In this document: piece by piece, positions 25,841 to 35,268 of the stretch
Numbering within the stretch: position 1 is the stretch's first letter
Layout of the letters: the number at the start of each line of letters is the position of its first letter
Source: Actinomycetes bacterium
GTDB taxonomy: Bacteria > Actinomycetota > Actinomycetes > Mycobacteriales > Mycobacteriaceae
Direction: 5' to 3'
DNA length: 40,172 nt
NCBI GenBank assembly: GCA_022601275.1
Contig: JAHZIT010000180.1
Coordinates: forward strand, 1 to 40,172
Translations under genes and position numbers: made by a program
The notes under the pieces: model-generated
Database searches by the model: none
Seen by the model: only the letters and a program-made list of their open reading frames with translations
What the model was told of the DNA's origin: nothing

Positions 25841-26823
25841 AGCCGCTCGGCGTAGACGAGATCGTCACGCCACAGTCGGGTCGCCGCGATCCCCATGAGT
25901 GATCTGAGCGCGGGAGCCACCAGCAGTGCCCTGCTGAACTGGGGCCTATCCGAATGCGCGATCGTGGCTTCCACGACCGCGGTGCGCGGCAGGCCGTCCC
26001 GGCCGGGAGCCAGTGGAGTCGCGTGGGTCTCCACCACGCTGCCCTGCCCTTCGCCGTCGACGATGCGCATGACCACAGTGCGCGGGCCCGGTGTGGTGAA
26101 CTCCGCGATCACCGGCACTCCCAGCCTGCCGAATCGGAAGGTCACCGCGACGACGAACCGATCGCACTCCTCGGGCAGGTCGGCAGCAGCTGCCGGCGAA
26201 CTGAGCACCTTGAGATCAGTGAACGAGTATGGGTGAAACCATGCACCGTGCCACGGATCCAGCCTGTTGGCGACGACATCGCAAGGCTCGCAAACCCCCT
26301 CGAGGCGCACGACAGCGGCCAGTCGAGGACTCGGCGGGCGCTGCGGAACCATCGGAGCGTCGGTAGGTGACTCGCCGCCAACGGCGTCGAGGCGAACCCA
26401 ACACAACACGCCGTCGTCGTGGGACGGGAAGGGCCGCCACGCACCATGGCGACGGTCTGAGAGTCGCAGGCCATGCCAAGGGCACACCAGCGCACCGCAT
26501 TCCACCGGGGCGGTGGCCAGGTCTGCGCCCAGATGCGGGCACGCGCGCGGACCCACCCGCAGCGCTCCGTCGGCTGCGCGCCAAGCCACGATCTGCACGC
26601 CGCCCACGGAGGTGCCCCAGGCTTTGGTGGCGATCTGAGAGCTTGCAGCAAAGGCGAACCAGTTACCGCTCGGGCGGCGCTGCGCACGTGCGAGCGCGGC
26701 CTGGATCACCGCTGGATTAGCTTCTGCGTAGGTGGGCTTCTGCGTTGACCAGTCGGATGCCGGAAGTCTTTCGAAGGGCCAAGACTTGGCCGCTCCCTGA
26801 AGCAGATCAGTCAACTTACTCAT
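25822..26823 (-). CDS. Rieske non-heme iron oxygenase-like protein of the carotenoid operon (DUF5914-like)
   Basis: A 333-aa protein. The Rieske [2Fe-2S] motif is Cys95-Pro-His97 with Cys114-x2-His117. A mononuclear-iron motif follows, Asp189-x2-His192-x4-His197 (DPWHGAWFH), with exactly the spacing of ring-hydroxylating oxygenases. Both metal centres therefore look intact. The ATG overlaps the crtU stop (ATGA, 26820-26823), making it the last gene of the carotenoid operon. I recall similar Rieske genes beside actinobacterial crtU genes with no assigned reaction. Oxygenation of isorenieratene or another carotenoid is the natural inference. No reductase gene is nearby. Confidence 0.85.
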   Translation of the reverse strand: MSKLTDLLQGAAKSWPFERLPASDWSTQKPTYAEANPAVIQAALARAQRRPSGNWFAFAASSQIATKAWGTSVGGVQIVAWRAADGALRVGPRACPHLGADLATAPVECGALVCPWHGLRLSDRRHGAWRPFPSHDDGVLCWVRLDAVGGESPTDAPMVPQRPPSPRLAAVVRLEGVCEPCDVVANRLDPWHGAWFHPYSFTDLKVLSSPAAAADLPEECDRFVVAVTFRFGRLGVPVIAEFTTPGPRTVVMRIVDGEGQGSVVETHATPLAPGRDGLPRTAVVEATIAHSDRPQFSRALLVAPALRSLMGIAATRLWRDDLVYAERLYELRS

Positions 26824-28352
26824 CGACGAGAACTTACCCCGCGCTCCGCCAGCCTGCGCAGCAGCGCCGATCGGCCGTGATTGGGCACGGTATGCAGGAC
26901 GTGGCCCGCCAGGCCGAAGCCGTCCAGGAGGTGGTTTGCCGCCACCCCTCCGGTGGTCGCGGCCCGTTCCATCAGTGCAACCGGAAGGTCCACCCGAATT
27001 CCGTCCCCCGCCAACACCACTCGTGGATCAGGTGTCTGCACTCCGGGGCGTTGGGCGAAATCGCCCGGCGCCAGGCGGGGACAGTCCTCTCTGCGCAACA
27101 ATCGTTCGTCGACGATCGATGCGCCGACGGTCTCGGGGTAAAGCTCGTGCATGCGTGCTATCAGTGCGTCGCGAACCTCCTGGTCGGTCTCGACAACCGA
27201 GTAGGCGTGCAGTTCGAGCACCGAACCACCGGTCCGCGCGTTCCATTGGGCCGCTTCACGTTCGTACCTCTCCAACACGCTGACATTGTCCAGCGGTGGG
27301 CGGCCACCGGTGCCCATGAAGGGCGCCCGATCGCTGCGCACCGGGCGATCCAACCACAACCTCAGCACCACAAATGGCGGCGCGTTGCGCAGATCGGCGA
27401 CCTGCTGCCGCCAGCCTTCGTCACCGAGTTCCGGCGATGCCGCCACGATGCGCTTCAAGCCGGTGACGTCGGTCGCCAGCACCGCCGCATCGGCGGTGAA
27501 CCCGCCGCCGCTTGCGCATGCCACCTGCACGTCAGAAGCCGCCGTGAGGCTCTCGACTGCCAGCCCGGTGTGGAAACGCACACCCGCGGATTCCAGATAT
27601 TGCCGCAGCGGATTCCACAGTGCGACATCAAAGTTGGCGTTCGCCACATCGAACAACAGGCCTTCGCTCGACCCGAGGAAATAGATGTGGAACATGGTGA
27701 CCAACTCGGCCGCCGACAGTTTCTCCGGCCGGGCGAAGAAACTGCGGGCGAACACCTCGAAGGCCAGGTGCCGTGCCGCGTCGGGAAAGTTGATGTCACG
27801 AAGAAAAGTACCGGCATCGATGTCATCAAGCTCGTCATAGGTGCGCGGCACCGAAACCGTCGCCAGCGGCGCTGCCGCTCTGGCGTCGAGTCGAACCATA
27901 TCGCGTAGCCGGAATGTCGGACTGCGCAGCGAAAAGGCCAGGGCGTTCACCAGTGGGGTGCGCGGCAAACCGCGGAACGTGTCGCTGCGTCCGGTCGCGT
28001 CGATCAACGGGTAGTCGTCAACCGGTGTGAGCGCAGTCAGGTGTGGATCAGCGCGGCGCAGAAGTGATCTCAAGTTGTAGTACTGGCGAAAGAACGCGTG
28101 GAAACCCCGATTCATCGCCGTCGTCGAACCGTCCGAGAGGGTGTCGGTCCATCCCCCTACCCGCCCGCCCAGGTAGTCGTTTGCCTCGATGACATCGACG
28201 CTGACGCCACGCTCGCTCAGCCCGGCCGCAGCGGCGAGACCGGCGATTCCGGCGCCGACGACAGCGACCCGGGGCACCCGCTCAAGCGCGCCGGCATCGC
28301 TTCGGCCCGGTCGGGCAGGCAGCTTTTGGCGCAATCGATCTGGTTGGCTCAT
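26820..28352 (-). CDS. crtU: Carotene desaturase/methyltransferase CrtU (isorenieratene synthase)
   Basis: FAD-dependent protein of 510 aa with the Rossmann motif VVGAGIAGLAAA (residues 31-42), a phytoene-desaturase-like body (MNRGFHAFFRQYYNL) and a C-terminal FAD segment (VVLAGDGIRVDLPVALMERAATTGG). CrtU turns the beta-rings of beta-carotene into aromatic phi-rings by desaturation and methyl migration, giving isorenieratene. ATG 28352 overlaps the crtYd stop (28349-28352); the open frame upstream runs through crtYd and was rejected. The position between crtYd and the Rieske gene matches actinobacterial leprotene/isorenieratene clusters. Another amine-oxidase-like role is possible but much less likely here. 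Confidence 0.9.
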   Translation of the reverse strand: MSQPDRLRQKLPARPGRSDAGALERVPRVAVVGAGIAGLAAAAGLSERGVSVDVIEANDYLGGRVGGWTDTLSDGSTTAMNRGFHAFFRQYYNLRSLLRRADPHLTALTPVDDYPLIDATGRSDTFRGLPRTPLVNALAFSLRSPTFRLRDMVRLDARAAAPLATVSVPRTYDELDDIDAGTFLRDINFPDAARHLAFEVFARSFFARPEKLSAAELVTMFHIYFLGSSEGLLFDVANANFDVALWNPLRQYLESAGVRFHTGLAVESLTAASDVQVACASGGGFTADAAVLATDVTGLKRIVAASPELGDEGWRQQVADLRNAPPFVVLRLWLDRPVRSDRAPFMGTGGRPPLDNVSVLERYEREAAQWNARTGGSVLELHAYSVVETDQEVRDALIARMHELYPETVGASIVDERLLRREDCPRLAPGDFAQRPGVQTPDPRVVLAGDGIRVDLPVALMERAATTGGVAANHLLDGFGLAGHVLHTVPNHGRSALLRRLAERGVSSRR

Positions 28353-28696
28353 CGCTGCTCGGCCACCTCGGCGACTTCCGGGGACCGGCTCTTCGGTCGG
28401 CGGCGCTCCCAGAGCAGCAGAACTGCGGTAACCAGCGCGAAGCCGAACAGGAAATCCTCGATCGGGATGTCGAGCGGGAACCGGATCCCGGTCATGTGCT
28501 GTTCGTTGTACAGGACGATGGGAGCGCTGAGTTTGGTCAACCACCCGTCGACCGGAATCTGGAAGCCCAACACGATCGCCATCGAAATCCAATATGCGGG
28601 CCGGCGGAAGAGCCCGGTCCGCCACACCCGCGTTTCGAGCAAGCACACCGCAATCACCGCAAGGACCGCCGGAAGGGTATAGCCGAGCCCATTCAT
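28349..28696 (-). CDS. crtYd: Lycopene beta-cyclase subunit CrtYd
   Basis: A 115-aa membrane protein with about three hydrophobic helices and the lycopene-cyclase-domain motif PIEDFLFGFALV. It pairs with CrtYc to form the heterodimeric cyclase of actinobacteria, which closes both ends of lycopene to beta-carotene. ATG 28696 overlaps the crtYc stop (28693-28696). The adjacent open frame to 29155 is antisense noise and an extension through crtYc. Confidence 0.92.
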   Translation of the reverse strand: MNGLGYTLPAVLAVIAVCLLETRVWRTGLFRRPAYWISMAIVLGFQIPVDGWLTKLSAPIVLYNEQHMTGIRFPLDIPIEDFLFGFALVTAVLLLWERRRPKSRSPEVAEVAEQR

Positions 28697-29037
28697 CGGT
28701 TCACCCTCCTCTCCGTACGCCAACGGCTGAGCATCGACAGGATGTGATCGACCGCCGAGTAGGTGAGCAGGCCGCACAGCGGAATGACCACGAAGAACAG
28801 CACCTCCTCCAGCGGAAGATCGCCGGGCGCTATCAGGCCCAGAATGAAACGCGGGTTGTACCACCACACGTCGGCGGCAACCGCGATCACGTCCCAGACC
28901 AGGAACACCGCGGCCACCGGGAGCAGGGCTGCGAGCAGCCGTCGTGGCTGGCGATAGACACCGCGACCGAACAGCTCCAGCGGAGCGGTGATCAGCAGGC
29001 ACGCGCCCAGCACGATCAGGTAATGCCAGCGATCCAC
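28693..29037 (-). CDS. crtYc: Lycopene beta-cyclase subunit CrtYc
   Basis: A 114-aa membrane protein with about three helices and the motif PLEEVLFFVVIPLCGLLTY, the partner of the CrtYd motif PIEDFLFGF. The two half-proteins are similar in plan, consistent with a duplicated cyclase domain that is fused in some fungi and archaea. GTG 29037 is 2 bp after the crtB stop, with GCAGG upstream; the longer frame to 29073 overlaps crtB. Confidence 0.92.
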   Translation of the reverse strand: MDRWHYLIVLGACLLITAPLELFGRGVYRQPRRLLAALLPVAAVFLVWDVIAVAADVWWYNPRFILGLIAPGDLPLEEVLFFVVIPLCGLLTYSAVDHILSMLSRWRTERRVNR

Positions 29038-29039
29038 AC

Positions 29040-29984
29040 CTACCTGCTTCCGTGTCGTAGACGTGCACCCCACGACCGAACGATTCCGCTGCTGGCGACG
29101 CTGAGCCGTCGGGCCTTACCGACTGTGGCACGCTGGCTGAAGATCTGGAAATCAATCTCCTCGATGCGCTCCAGGATTTCTGAGTACAACGTCAGCGCCG
29201 CTGCCACGCAGGGACGCGATACCGGAGCCAGCTGCCCGATGCCCGGCTGGGCCTCGGCGTACACCTGGCGCGCCGCGGCGTGTTGATCCATCAGCGCTCG
29301 ACGCACCCGGGGGTCGGTGCGCTTGGTGCTCTGACACCACAGCAGCAGTTCCCGGTCGACGCCGTGGGCAGCGAGTTCGTCGGCGGGCAGATATATCCTG
29401 CCGCGGCGCAAATCCTCGTCGACATCTCTGATGAAGTTGGTGAGCTGAAATGCCTTTCCCAATGCCGCTGCAGGTGGCGCGGCATCTTCGCGCGAACCGA
29501 CGGTGCCCAGAATCGGCAGGAGCTGCAGCCCGATCACCTCCGCCGACCCGTACATGTAGCGGTCCAACGCGGCGCGATCCGGGTAGTCGGTGACCGTCAA
29601 ATCCATCCGCATCGATGTCAGGAAGTCGTCAAAGAGATTCCATCCGATGTCGTACTTGCGCGCGGTGTGCACCACCGCCGTCAAGGTCGGATCATCATCG
29701 CACGGTTGGTTTTCCACCAGGGAGTTGAACAGCCTGGTGGACAGCGCCTGGAGCTGGTCGGCGCGCAATTCACTTCCGCGGGAATCGAAGTCGTCGAGGA
29801 TATCGTCGGCGCGCCGGGCAAACCCGTAGAGCGCATGCACGGCGGGACGCTGACTGGGCGCCAGCAGCCGGGTAGCCAGGAAGAAGGTCTTGCCGTGCCG
29901 CGCGTTGATCTTTCGGCACTGCCGGTAGGCCTCCCGCAGCGACGGGTCGCGCAGACCGGCCGCGTCGAGCTCAGATCCGATCAT
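29040..29984 (-). CDS. crtB: Phytoene synthase
   Basis: A 314-aa squalene/phytoene synthase. The first Asp-rich motif is DDILD (60-64) in YGFARRADDILDDFD; the second is in ALGKAFQLTNFIRDVDEDLRRGRIYLP, both binding the Mg-diphosphate. It joins two GGPP to phytoene. The ATG overlaps the crtI stop (29981-29984), so it is coupled to crtI. Length and motifs are normal. Confidence 0.95.
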   Translation of the reverse strand: MIGSELDAAGLRDPSLREAYRQCRKINARHGKTFFLATRLLAPSQRPAVHALYGFARRADDILDDFDSRGSELRADQLQALSTRLFNSLVENQPCDDDPTLTAVVHTARKYDIGWNLFDDFLTSMRMDLTVTDYPDRAALDRYMYGSAEVIGLQLLPILGTVGSREDAAPPAAALGKAFQLTNFIRDVDEDLRRGRIYLPADELAAHGVDRELLLWCQSTKRTDPRVRRALMDQHAAARQVYAEAQPGIGQLAPVSRPCVAAALTLYSEILERIEEIDFQIFSQRATVGKARRLSVASSGIVRSWGARLRHGSR

Positions 29985-31486
29985 CGTTGGTACACCTCTC
30001 GATCAGGGCGGGGCGTGAATACTCCGGTGACGCGGTCTGCGGCCAGCCGCCCCGACATGACTGCAGTGGGAACGCCCACCCCCGGCACGGTCGAGGAGCC
30101 GGCCAGCACTACGTTTTCGACACCGCGCACGGTGTTGGCGGGCCGGAACGGTCCAGTCTGGCTGAAGGTGTGCGCCAGCGCGAACGGGGTGCCGGCAGCC
30201 ATGCCCTGGCGGCCCCAGTCGGCGGGGTTCACCGTGTGCAACAACTCCACATCGTCACCGAACATGGGCAGGCGTTCGTTGATGACTCCAAGCATGTCCT
30301 CTACATAGGCCGAACCGGTGGCGTCCCAGTCGACCTGCCCGACTTCAGTGTTGGGGGCCGGGGCCAACACGTAGAGCAGATCGCGACCCGGCGGGGCCAG
30401 ACTCGGATCACTGGCAGTGGGCCGGGTCACCAGCAGTGACGGATCCCGCATGACGCGGCCGTGATCGATGATGTCGCCGAAAGTCTGCTTCCAGGCATCG
30501 CCGAACACGATGGTGTGGTGCCCGACGTCGTTTTTGACCGCGCGGCAGCCGACATGAGCAACCACCGCCGAGGGCGCCGGGCGCAGCTTCGAGAGCCGAC
30601 GCGGTGTCCGTTCCAGCAGCCGGTAGGTGTCGGGAAGCTCGGTGGTGAGCACGACGGCGTCCGCGGCGATCCGCTCGTCGTTCGTACGCACCCCGGTGAC
30701 CCGCGATCCGCTCCACTCGAGCCCGGAAACCTTTGAGTCGTAGACGAACTCGACCCCGGCGTCGGTGGCGGCGGCGGCCATCGCGTCGGGTAGCGCACGC
30801 ATCCCGCCGCGAGGGAAATACACTCCGGCAATCGTGTCCATGTAGGCGATGACCGCGTACACCGCCAAAGCGCTCTGCGGCGGCACCCCGGCGTAGAGGG
30901 CCTGGAAGGTGAACACTCGAAGCAAGCGTTCGTCTGACAGGAACCGGCCGATCACCTTCTCCCAGCGCCTGAACCCGCCCAGCGCGATCAGGCGGGCCAG
31001 CTGCGGAGTCAGCAGGGACAACGGTGAGTCGAAGTTGGCGCCGATGAATCCGTCGAACTCGGTGTCGTACAGCTTGGTCAGCCACGAGCGCAGTTCGAGG
31101 TAGCCGTCGGCTTCCCGGCGCCCGGCGAAGCGTTCAACCTCGGCGAACATCGCGTTCGCTTCGGTGTGGACTGCCAAGGAGCTGCCGTCGGCGAACATGG
31201 CCTGGTAGGCCGGGTGCACCGGCAGGAGTTCGAGACGGTCAGTGAGACTGTCCCCCACCGCCGACATTGCGTCGTCGATGATGTCGGGCATGGTCAACAC
31301 CGTCGGGCCGGTGTCGATGCGATAACCGGAAACGTCGGCGCGCCCGACTCGGCCGCCGGGGACCCCACCGCGTTCGACGACGGTGACTTTGCGTCCACGC
31401 CCGGCGAGATACAGTGCCGCCGACAATCCGGACAGCCCGGCTCCGACCACAACTACCCGGTCTGTCTTTCCTTCGATCGTGCGCAT
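29981..31486 (-). CDS. crtI: Phytoene desaturase
   Basis: A 501-aa CrtI-type flavoprotein. The N-terminal FAD motif is VVVVGAGLSGLSAALYLAGRG, followed by GGRVGR and TGPTVLTMPD. The C-terminal CrtI signature is VPGVGVPTAVMSGRLAADRV. It converts phytoene to lycopene by four desaturations. ATG 31486 shares its last base-paired position with the crtE stop (TGATG), so translation is coupled. Length is typical. Confidence 0.95.
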   Translation of the reverse strand: MRTIEGKTDRVVVVGAGLSGLSAALYLAGRGRKVTVVERGGVPGGRVGRADVSGYRIDTGPTVLTMPDIIDDAMSAVGDSLTDRLELLPVHPAYQAMFADGSSLAVHTEANAMFAEVERFAGRREADGYLELRSWLTKLYDTEFDGFIGANFDSPLSLLTPQLARLIALGGFRRWEKVIGRFLSDERLLRVFTFQALYAGVPPQSALAVYAVIAYMDTIAGVYFPRGGMRALPDAMAAAATDAGVEFVYDSKVSGLEWSGSRVTGVRTNDERIAADAVVLTTELPDTYRLLERTPRRLSKLRPAPSAVVAHVGCRAVKNDVGHHTIVFGDAWKQTFGDIIDHGRVMRDPSLLVTRPTASDPSLAPPGRDLLYVLAPAPNTEVGQVDWDATGSAYVEDMLGVINERLPMFGDDVELLHTVNPADWGRQGMAAGTPFALAHTFSQTGPFRPANTVRGVENVVLAGSSTVPGVGVPTAVMSGRLAADRVTGVFTPRPDREVYQR

Positions 31487-32625
31487 CAGGCAGCCCTTTC
31501 AGTACATATGACAGCCATGTCGTCGAGTGCGACACGGGCAGTTTCGGGAATCTCCACGGCATCCAAAGAACTCATGGCGCTGTTCAACCGCTCCACGATG
31601 AGCTCTTCTATCCATTGCGCCGCGCCGCTGGCGTTGATCAATGTCCGCCAGTGTTCTGTGTCGGCGGGGCGCAAGTTGGGGGTGCGCATCAGCTCAGCGA
31701 GTTGGCGCCGCATCGCACTGTCGGCCAGCTGATGCGCGGCCACGACAACGCTGGTGGCCTTCTGCGCCGCCAGGTCGGTACCTACCGACTTGCCTGTCAG
31801 CGTCGGTGAACCGAACACGCCGAGCAGGTCATCGCGCAGTTGGAAGGCTTCCCCGATAGCGGCACCGTAGTCGCCGAGCGCGCGGATGACCTCGGGCGGG
31901 CACCCAGACATGGCCCCGCCGATCTCCAACGGCCGGCGCACCGTGTAGTTGCCGGATTTCCGACGCAACACGTCCAGTACCTCGTCGAGCGTCGGGAAAG
32001 CTTGCGAATCGTTGACCAGATCGGCGAACTGTCCGATGGCCAGTTCGATCCGCATGTCGTCGTAGCGGGGCAAGACCCGCGCGAGCGCATCGGCATCGAT
32101 ACCGCTCTCGCGCAGCATCTTGCCCGCCCACACGAGACATAGGTCGCCGAGCAGCACCGCTGCCGACTCACCGAATCGGTCCGAGGCACCTGTCATCGCG
32201 CGGTCACGATGCCAGCGGCTGAACACGACGTGCGCCGCGGGCCGGCCGCGACGCAGCGCGGATTCATCCATCACATCGTCCTGCATGAGCGCGAACGCGT
32301 GGAACAGCTCAAGGCTCGCCGACGCGCGCAGTGCCGCGTCATCGTGTCCGGCGCCGCACAACCAGCCCAGATACATGAAGGTGGAACGCACACATTTGCC
32401 GCCGTCGACGAAGCCCGACAGGACCTGACCGGCGACGTCGACCCGAGCCGCGCCCAGGTCGGCGCGGCACTCTCCGGCGACGAACTCGCTGAGGTGTGAC
32501 CGCACGGCCACGCGTACGTCGTCGCGCCAGTTCACCGGCACACCGGCGACGGAGTGGCGGCGGTGTTCACCGATGTGCTGTTGCGGCGGAACCAGGACAC
32601 GGGTACCCGCCTCACCGCTGGTCAT
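31486..32625 (-). CDS. crtE: Geranylgeranyl diphosphate synthase
   Basis: Prenyltransferase of 379 aa. The first Asp-rich motif is DDVMD (116-120) and the second region is FQLRDDLLGVFG; both bind Mg-diphosphate. The basic motif GGKCVRSTF lies near residue 75. ATG 32625 has AAGG seven bases upstream; GTG 32631 is an alternative. It extends FPP or DMAPP with IPP to GGPP, the precursor for phytoene. First crt gene of the operon. About 190 bp separate it from the MMPL gene; I see no clear -10/-35 pair there. Confidence 0.93.
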   Translation of the reverse strand: MTSGEAGTRVLVPPQQHIGEHRRHSVAGVPVNWRDDVRVAVRSHLSEFVAGECRADLGAARVDVAGQVLSGFVDGGKCVRSTFMYLGWLCGAGHDDAALRASASLELFHAFALMQDDVMDESALRRGRPAAHVVFSRWHRDRAMTGASDRFGESAAVLLGDLCLVWAGKMLRESGIDADALARVLPRYDDMRIELAIGQFADLVNDSQAFPTLDEVLDVLRRKSGNYTVRRPLEIGGAMSGCPPEVIRALGDYGAAIGEAFQLRDDLLGVFGSPTLTGKSVGTDLAAQKATSVVVAAHQLADSAMRRQLAELMRTPNLRPADTEHWRTLINASGAAQWIEELIVERLNSAMSSLDAVEIPETARVALDDMAVICTERAA

Positions 32626-32815
32626 CGCCACGCCTTCGCGTGACGTCCGACCTGGGGTCTTGTCAATAGTCGATCTCGTGTATTCGGCAACTCAGCGATT
32701 CCTATTCCACGGCGATATCTCGGTCGCACCGAATCCGCTCCATTGCGTACCGGGCATGTGTAACTCATTCGGAGCCGGGCTGGGTTTGGTTGGGTCAGCG
32801 GGCTAGGTATTTCCA

Positions 32816-35083
32816 TCAAACCCGTGACCAGTCTTTTTGGTCCGCTGACAGGTTTTCGCTGACACCGATACGGCTGTGCAGCCGCGCCAGCGGTGCAGGC
32901 GCCCACCAGTTCCATCGTCCCATTATCCGCATGAAAGCTGGCACCAGGATCAGCCGGACCAAAGTCGCGTCAACCAGAATCGCGACTGTGAGACCTACCC
33001 CGAACATTCGCATGAACGAGACCTCTGCGGCGATGAGAGCGGCGAAGGAGATCGACATGACCAATGCGGCGGCGGTGATGACCCGCCCGGTGCGGGCCAG
33101 GCCGAGGGCCACGCTGTCATCCATGTCGGCGCGGGTGCGCTGGCTGGCCAGCCAGTACTCGCGGATCCGCGCGATCAGGAAGACCTCGTAGTCCATCGAC
33201 AGTCCGAATGCTATGCAGAACAACAGGATTGGCATCGTGGCGACCAACGTGCCGGTGGGTGTGGTTCCGAACGCGCCCAGATGGCCGTCCTGGAATATCC
33301 ACACCAGCGCGCCGAAAGCGGCGGTCAGCGAAAGAACGTTGAGAACAAGAGCCTTGACCGGCAGAACAACGCTGCCGGTGAGCAGAAACAGCAGCGCGAA
33401 CGTGACGATGGCGATGACGCCCAGCACCAGGGGCACCCGCGAGGTAATCGACGCAACGCTGTCCCGGTTGATCTGCGCCAACCCGGTGAACTCGACGGGA
33501 CGCTCCCCAGGCGTGGCCACCTCGCGCAGCCGGTCGAGCTGGGTATCGGAAGCCTCCGAGAACAGCGGCACGCCGGTGCTCACCGTCAGCAAGGCGCTGC
33601 CGTCGGCGACCCCCGCAGCGGCCCCGGGCGGGCCCACCTTGGTTCCTTGGTTGAAGCTGCCGGTCGGTGCGCTGACCGACCCCACGTCAGCCACCGTCGA
33701 TAATCGCGCGGCGTACTGTTCTATTTCGGGTGCGGTCAGGCCTGTTGCGTCGGGAATCACGATGGACACCGCATTGGCCGAGTCGTCGGCAAAACCGTCG
33801 CGCATCCGGTCACCGACCTGATGGGCCGACGCTGTCCCGGGAAGAACCCGGTCGTCAGGGAATCCCCACGAAATTCCCAGAAACGGCAGTCCGGCCACGA
33901 TCAACACCGCGGAGCCTGCCAGAGCAATGGGCACGGCGCGCCGCATCACTGATTTGGTCCACCGGTACCAGAACATTTGCCGTACCGGCGTGGCGGACGG
34001 TTCGCCACGGCCGCGCAGCCGACGGATGGCGCGGCGCACGTCGTAGGCGTCCAGGCGACCCCCGAGCACCACGATGGCCGCCGGGGTGACGACCAGCGCC
34101 GCTAGTGCGCACAGCGCCACCGTCGCGATGCCCGCGTAGGCGAACGACTTGAGAAAGTACATCGGGAAGAGAACCATCGCGGACAACGACAGGGCCACCG
34201 TGGTCGCCGAGAATGCCACGGTCCGGCCAGCGGTCAGCATCGTCTGGATCAACGCCTGGTCTGGCTGCGCGCCCCCGGCGATCTCATCGCGGTAGCGGCT
34301 GACGATCAGCAATGTGTAGTCGATCGCCAAAGCCAGGCCCAGGGCCGTCGACAGGTTGAGCGCGAAAATCGAGACGTCGGTGCCCAGCGCGATCAGTCGC
34401 AGGAGCGCCAACGAGCCGACGATCGCCAGCCCCCCCACCGCCACTGGCAGAGCCGCTGCCAGCAGACCGCCGAAAATCCATACCAGTACTGCGAAACTGA
34501 GCGGGAGGGCGATCGCCTCCATGACCAGCACATCACGACCGGTCTGGGAAGTGATCTGCGCAAACACCATCGCGGTTCCACCGGCCTGCACAGTCACCTC
34601 GGGGTGCTGACGCTCGACCAATTCGGTCACACCGTCCGACAGTGTTTGCGCCCGCTGCGGCGCCTCCTTCTCACCCCCCGAAATGCCGGCAATAACCAAC
34701 CCCGACTTGGCGTCGACGCTGATCAGGCTGTCCGCGGCCGCCGGCGGTGCGGTCCAGGCCGAGACCACCCCCAGCACCCCGAGCTCCTGCGGCGCGTTGC
34801 TGAGGTAGCCGGCGATGTCTGCGCCGGCGGCACGGGCCGCCGGGCTGGACATCCCGTCGGGCGCGGTCACCAGGAAAATCAGCTGCATCTCCGATTGATC
34901 GAACTTGTCGGCGAGCAATTGGGTCGCCCGGGAGGATTCCGCGGACGGATCCTGAAAACCGCCCGCCGACAGACTCTTGGTCACCGGAACGGCGAACACC
35001 CCCGCAATGACCATCAGCAGCGCGGTGACCACCAGTATCCGGCGCGGCGAGGCGATGGCGAGCGCCGCAATCCGATACAGCAT
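32816..35083 (-). CDS. MMPL-family transporter
   Basis: A 755-aa RND/MMPL membrane protein with two copies of the MMPL plan: an N-terminal helix (MLYRIAALAIASPRRILVVTALLMVIAGV), a large extracytoplasmic loop, about five helices, then the repeat. The segment FALNLSTALGLALAIDYTLLIVSRYRDEI and its C-terminal counterpart CIAFGLSMDYEVFLIARIREYWL carry the conserved Asp-Tyr pairs that relay protons. ATG 35083 is preferred; ATG 35134 would add 17 polar residues. MMPL proteins export lipids. Lying upstream of crtE on the same strand, it may move a carotenoid or other isoprenoid lipid toward the envelope, which is an inference from location. Confidence 0.92.
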   Translation of the reverse strand: MLYRIAALAIASPRRILVVTALLMVIAGVFAVPVTKSLSAGGFQDPSAESSRATQLLADKFDQSEMQLIFLVTAPDGMSSPAARAAGADIAGYLSNAPQELGVLGVVSAWTAPPAAADSLISVDAKSGLVIAGISGGEKEAPQRAQTLSDGVTELVERQHPEVTVQAGGTAMVFAQITSQTGRDVLVMEAIALPLSFAVLVWIFGGLLAAALPVAVGGLAIVGSLALLRLIALGTDVSIFALNLSTALGLALAIDYTLLIVSRYRDEIAGGAQPDQALIQTMLTAGRTVAFSATTVALSLSAMVLFPMYFLKSFAYAGIATVALCALAALVVTPAAIVVLGGRLDAYDVRRAIRRLRGRGEPSATPVRQMFWYRWTKSVMRRAVPIALAGSAVLIVAGLPFLGISWGFPDDRVLPGTASAHQVGDRMRDGFADDSANAVSIVIPDATGLTAPEIEQYAARLSTVADVGSVSAPTGSFNQGTKVGPPGAAAGVADGSALLTVSTGVPLFSEASDTQLDRLREVATPGERPVEFTGLAQINRDSVASITSRVPLVLGVIAIVTFALLFLLTGSVVLPVKALVLNVLSLTAAFGALVWIFQDGHLGAFGTTPTGTLVATMPILLFCIAFGLSMDYEVFLIARIREYWLASQRTRADMDDSVALGLARTGRVITAAALVMSISFAALIAAEVSFMRMFGVGLTVAILVDATLVRLILVPAFMRIMGRWNWWAPAPLARLHSRIGVSENLSADQKDWSRV

Positions 35084-35252
35084 GGGCGGCCCAGAACGTG
35101 TGTCTCGGTGACGGCCAGACCCCATGTCATTCATTCGGCGCGGACGGCTGTTCGGTTCTGTGTCGGAAACACATTCTCAACACCGCTGCCCATCGCCGCT
35201 GTTCAATCTGACCATCGCCACCGGCGACAACCGTATCCTGCGTGCGTGACCG

Positions 35253-35268
35253 ACTCATCCTGATGAGT
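35253..35268. promoter_or_regulatory. 16-bp perfect palindrome upstream of the Tm-1-like gene
   Basis: ACTCATC and GATGAGT flank CT; both arms are perfect. The centre is about 45 bp upstream of the TTG start at 35305, in the 220-bp gap that also serves the divergent MMPL gene. A second short inverted repeat (CTTCA-ACTG-TGAAG, 35275-35288) follows. Likely an operator; the regulator is not in this window. Confidence 0.5.

Noticed and set aside
32632..32815. Promoter for crtE with TTGACA on the minus strand (32661-32666)
   Set aside because: The hexamer is too close to the start and no -10 sequence lies at a normal distance, so I do not call a promoter.
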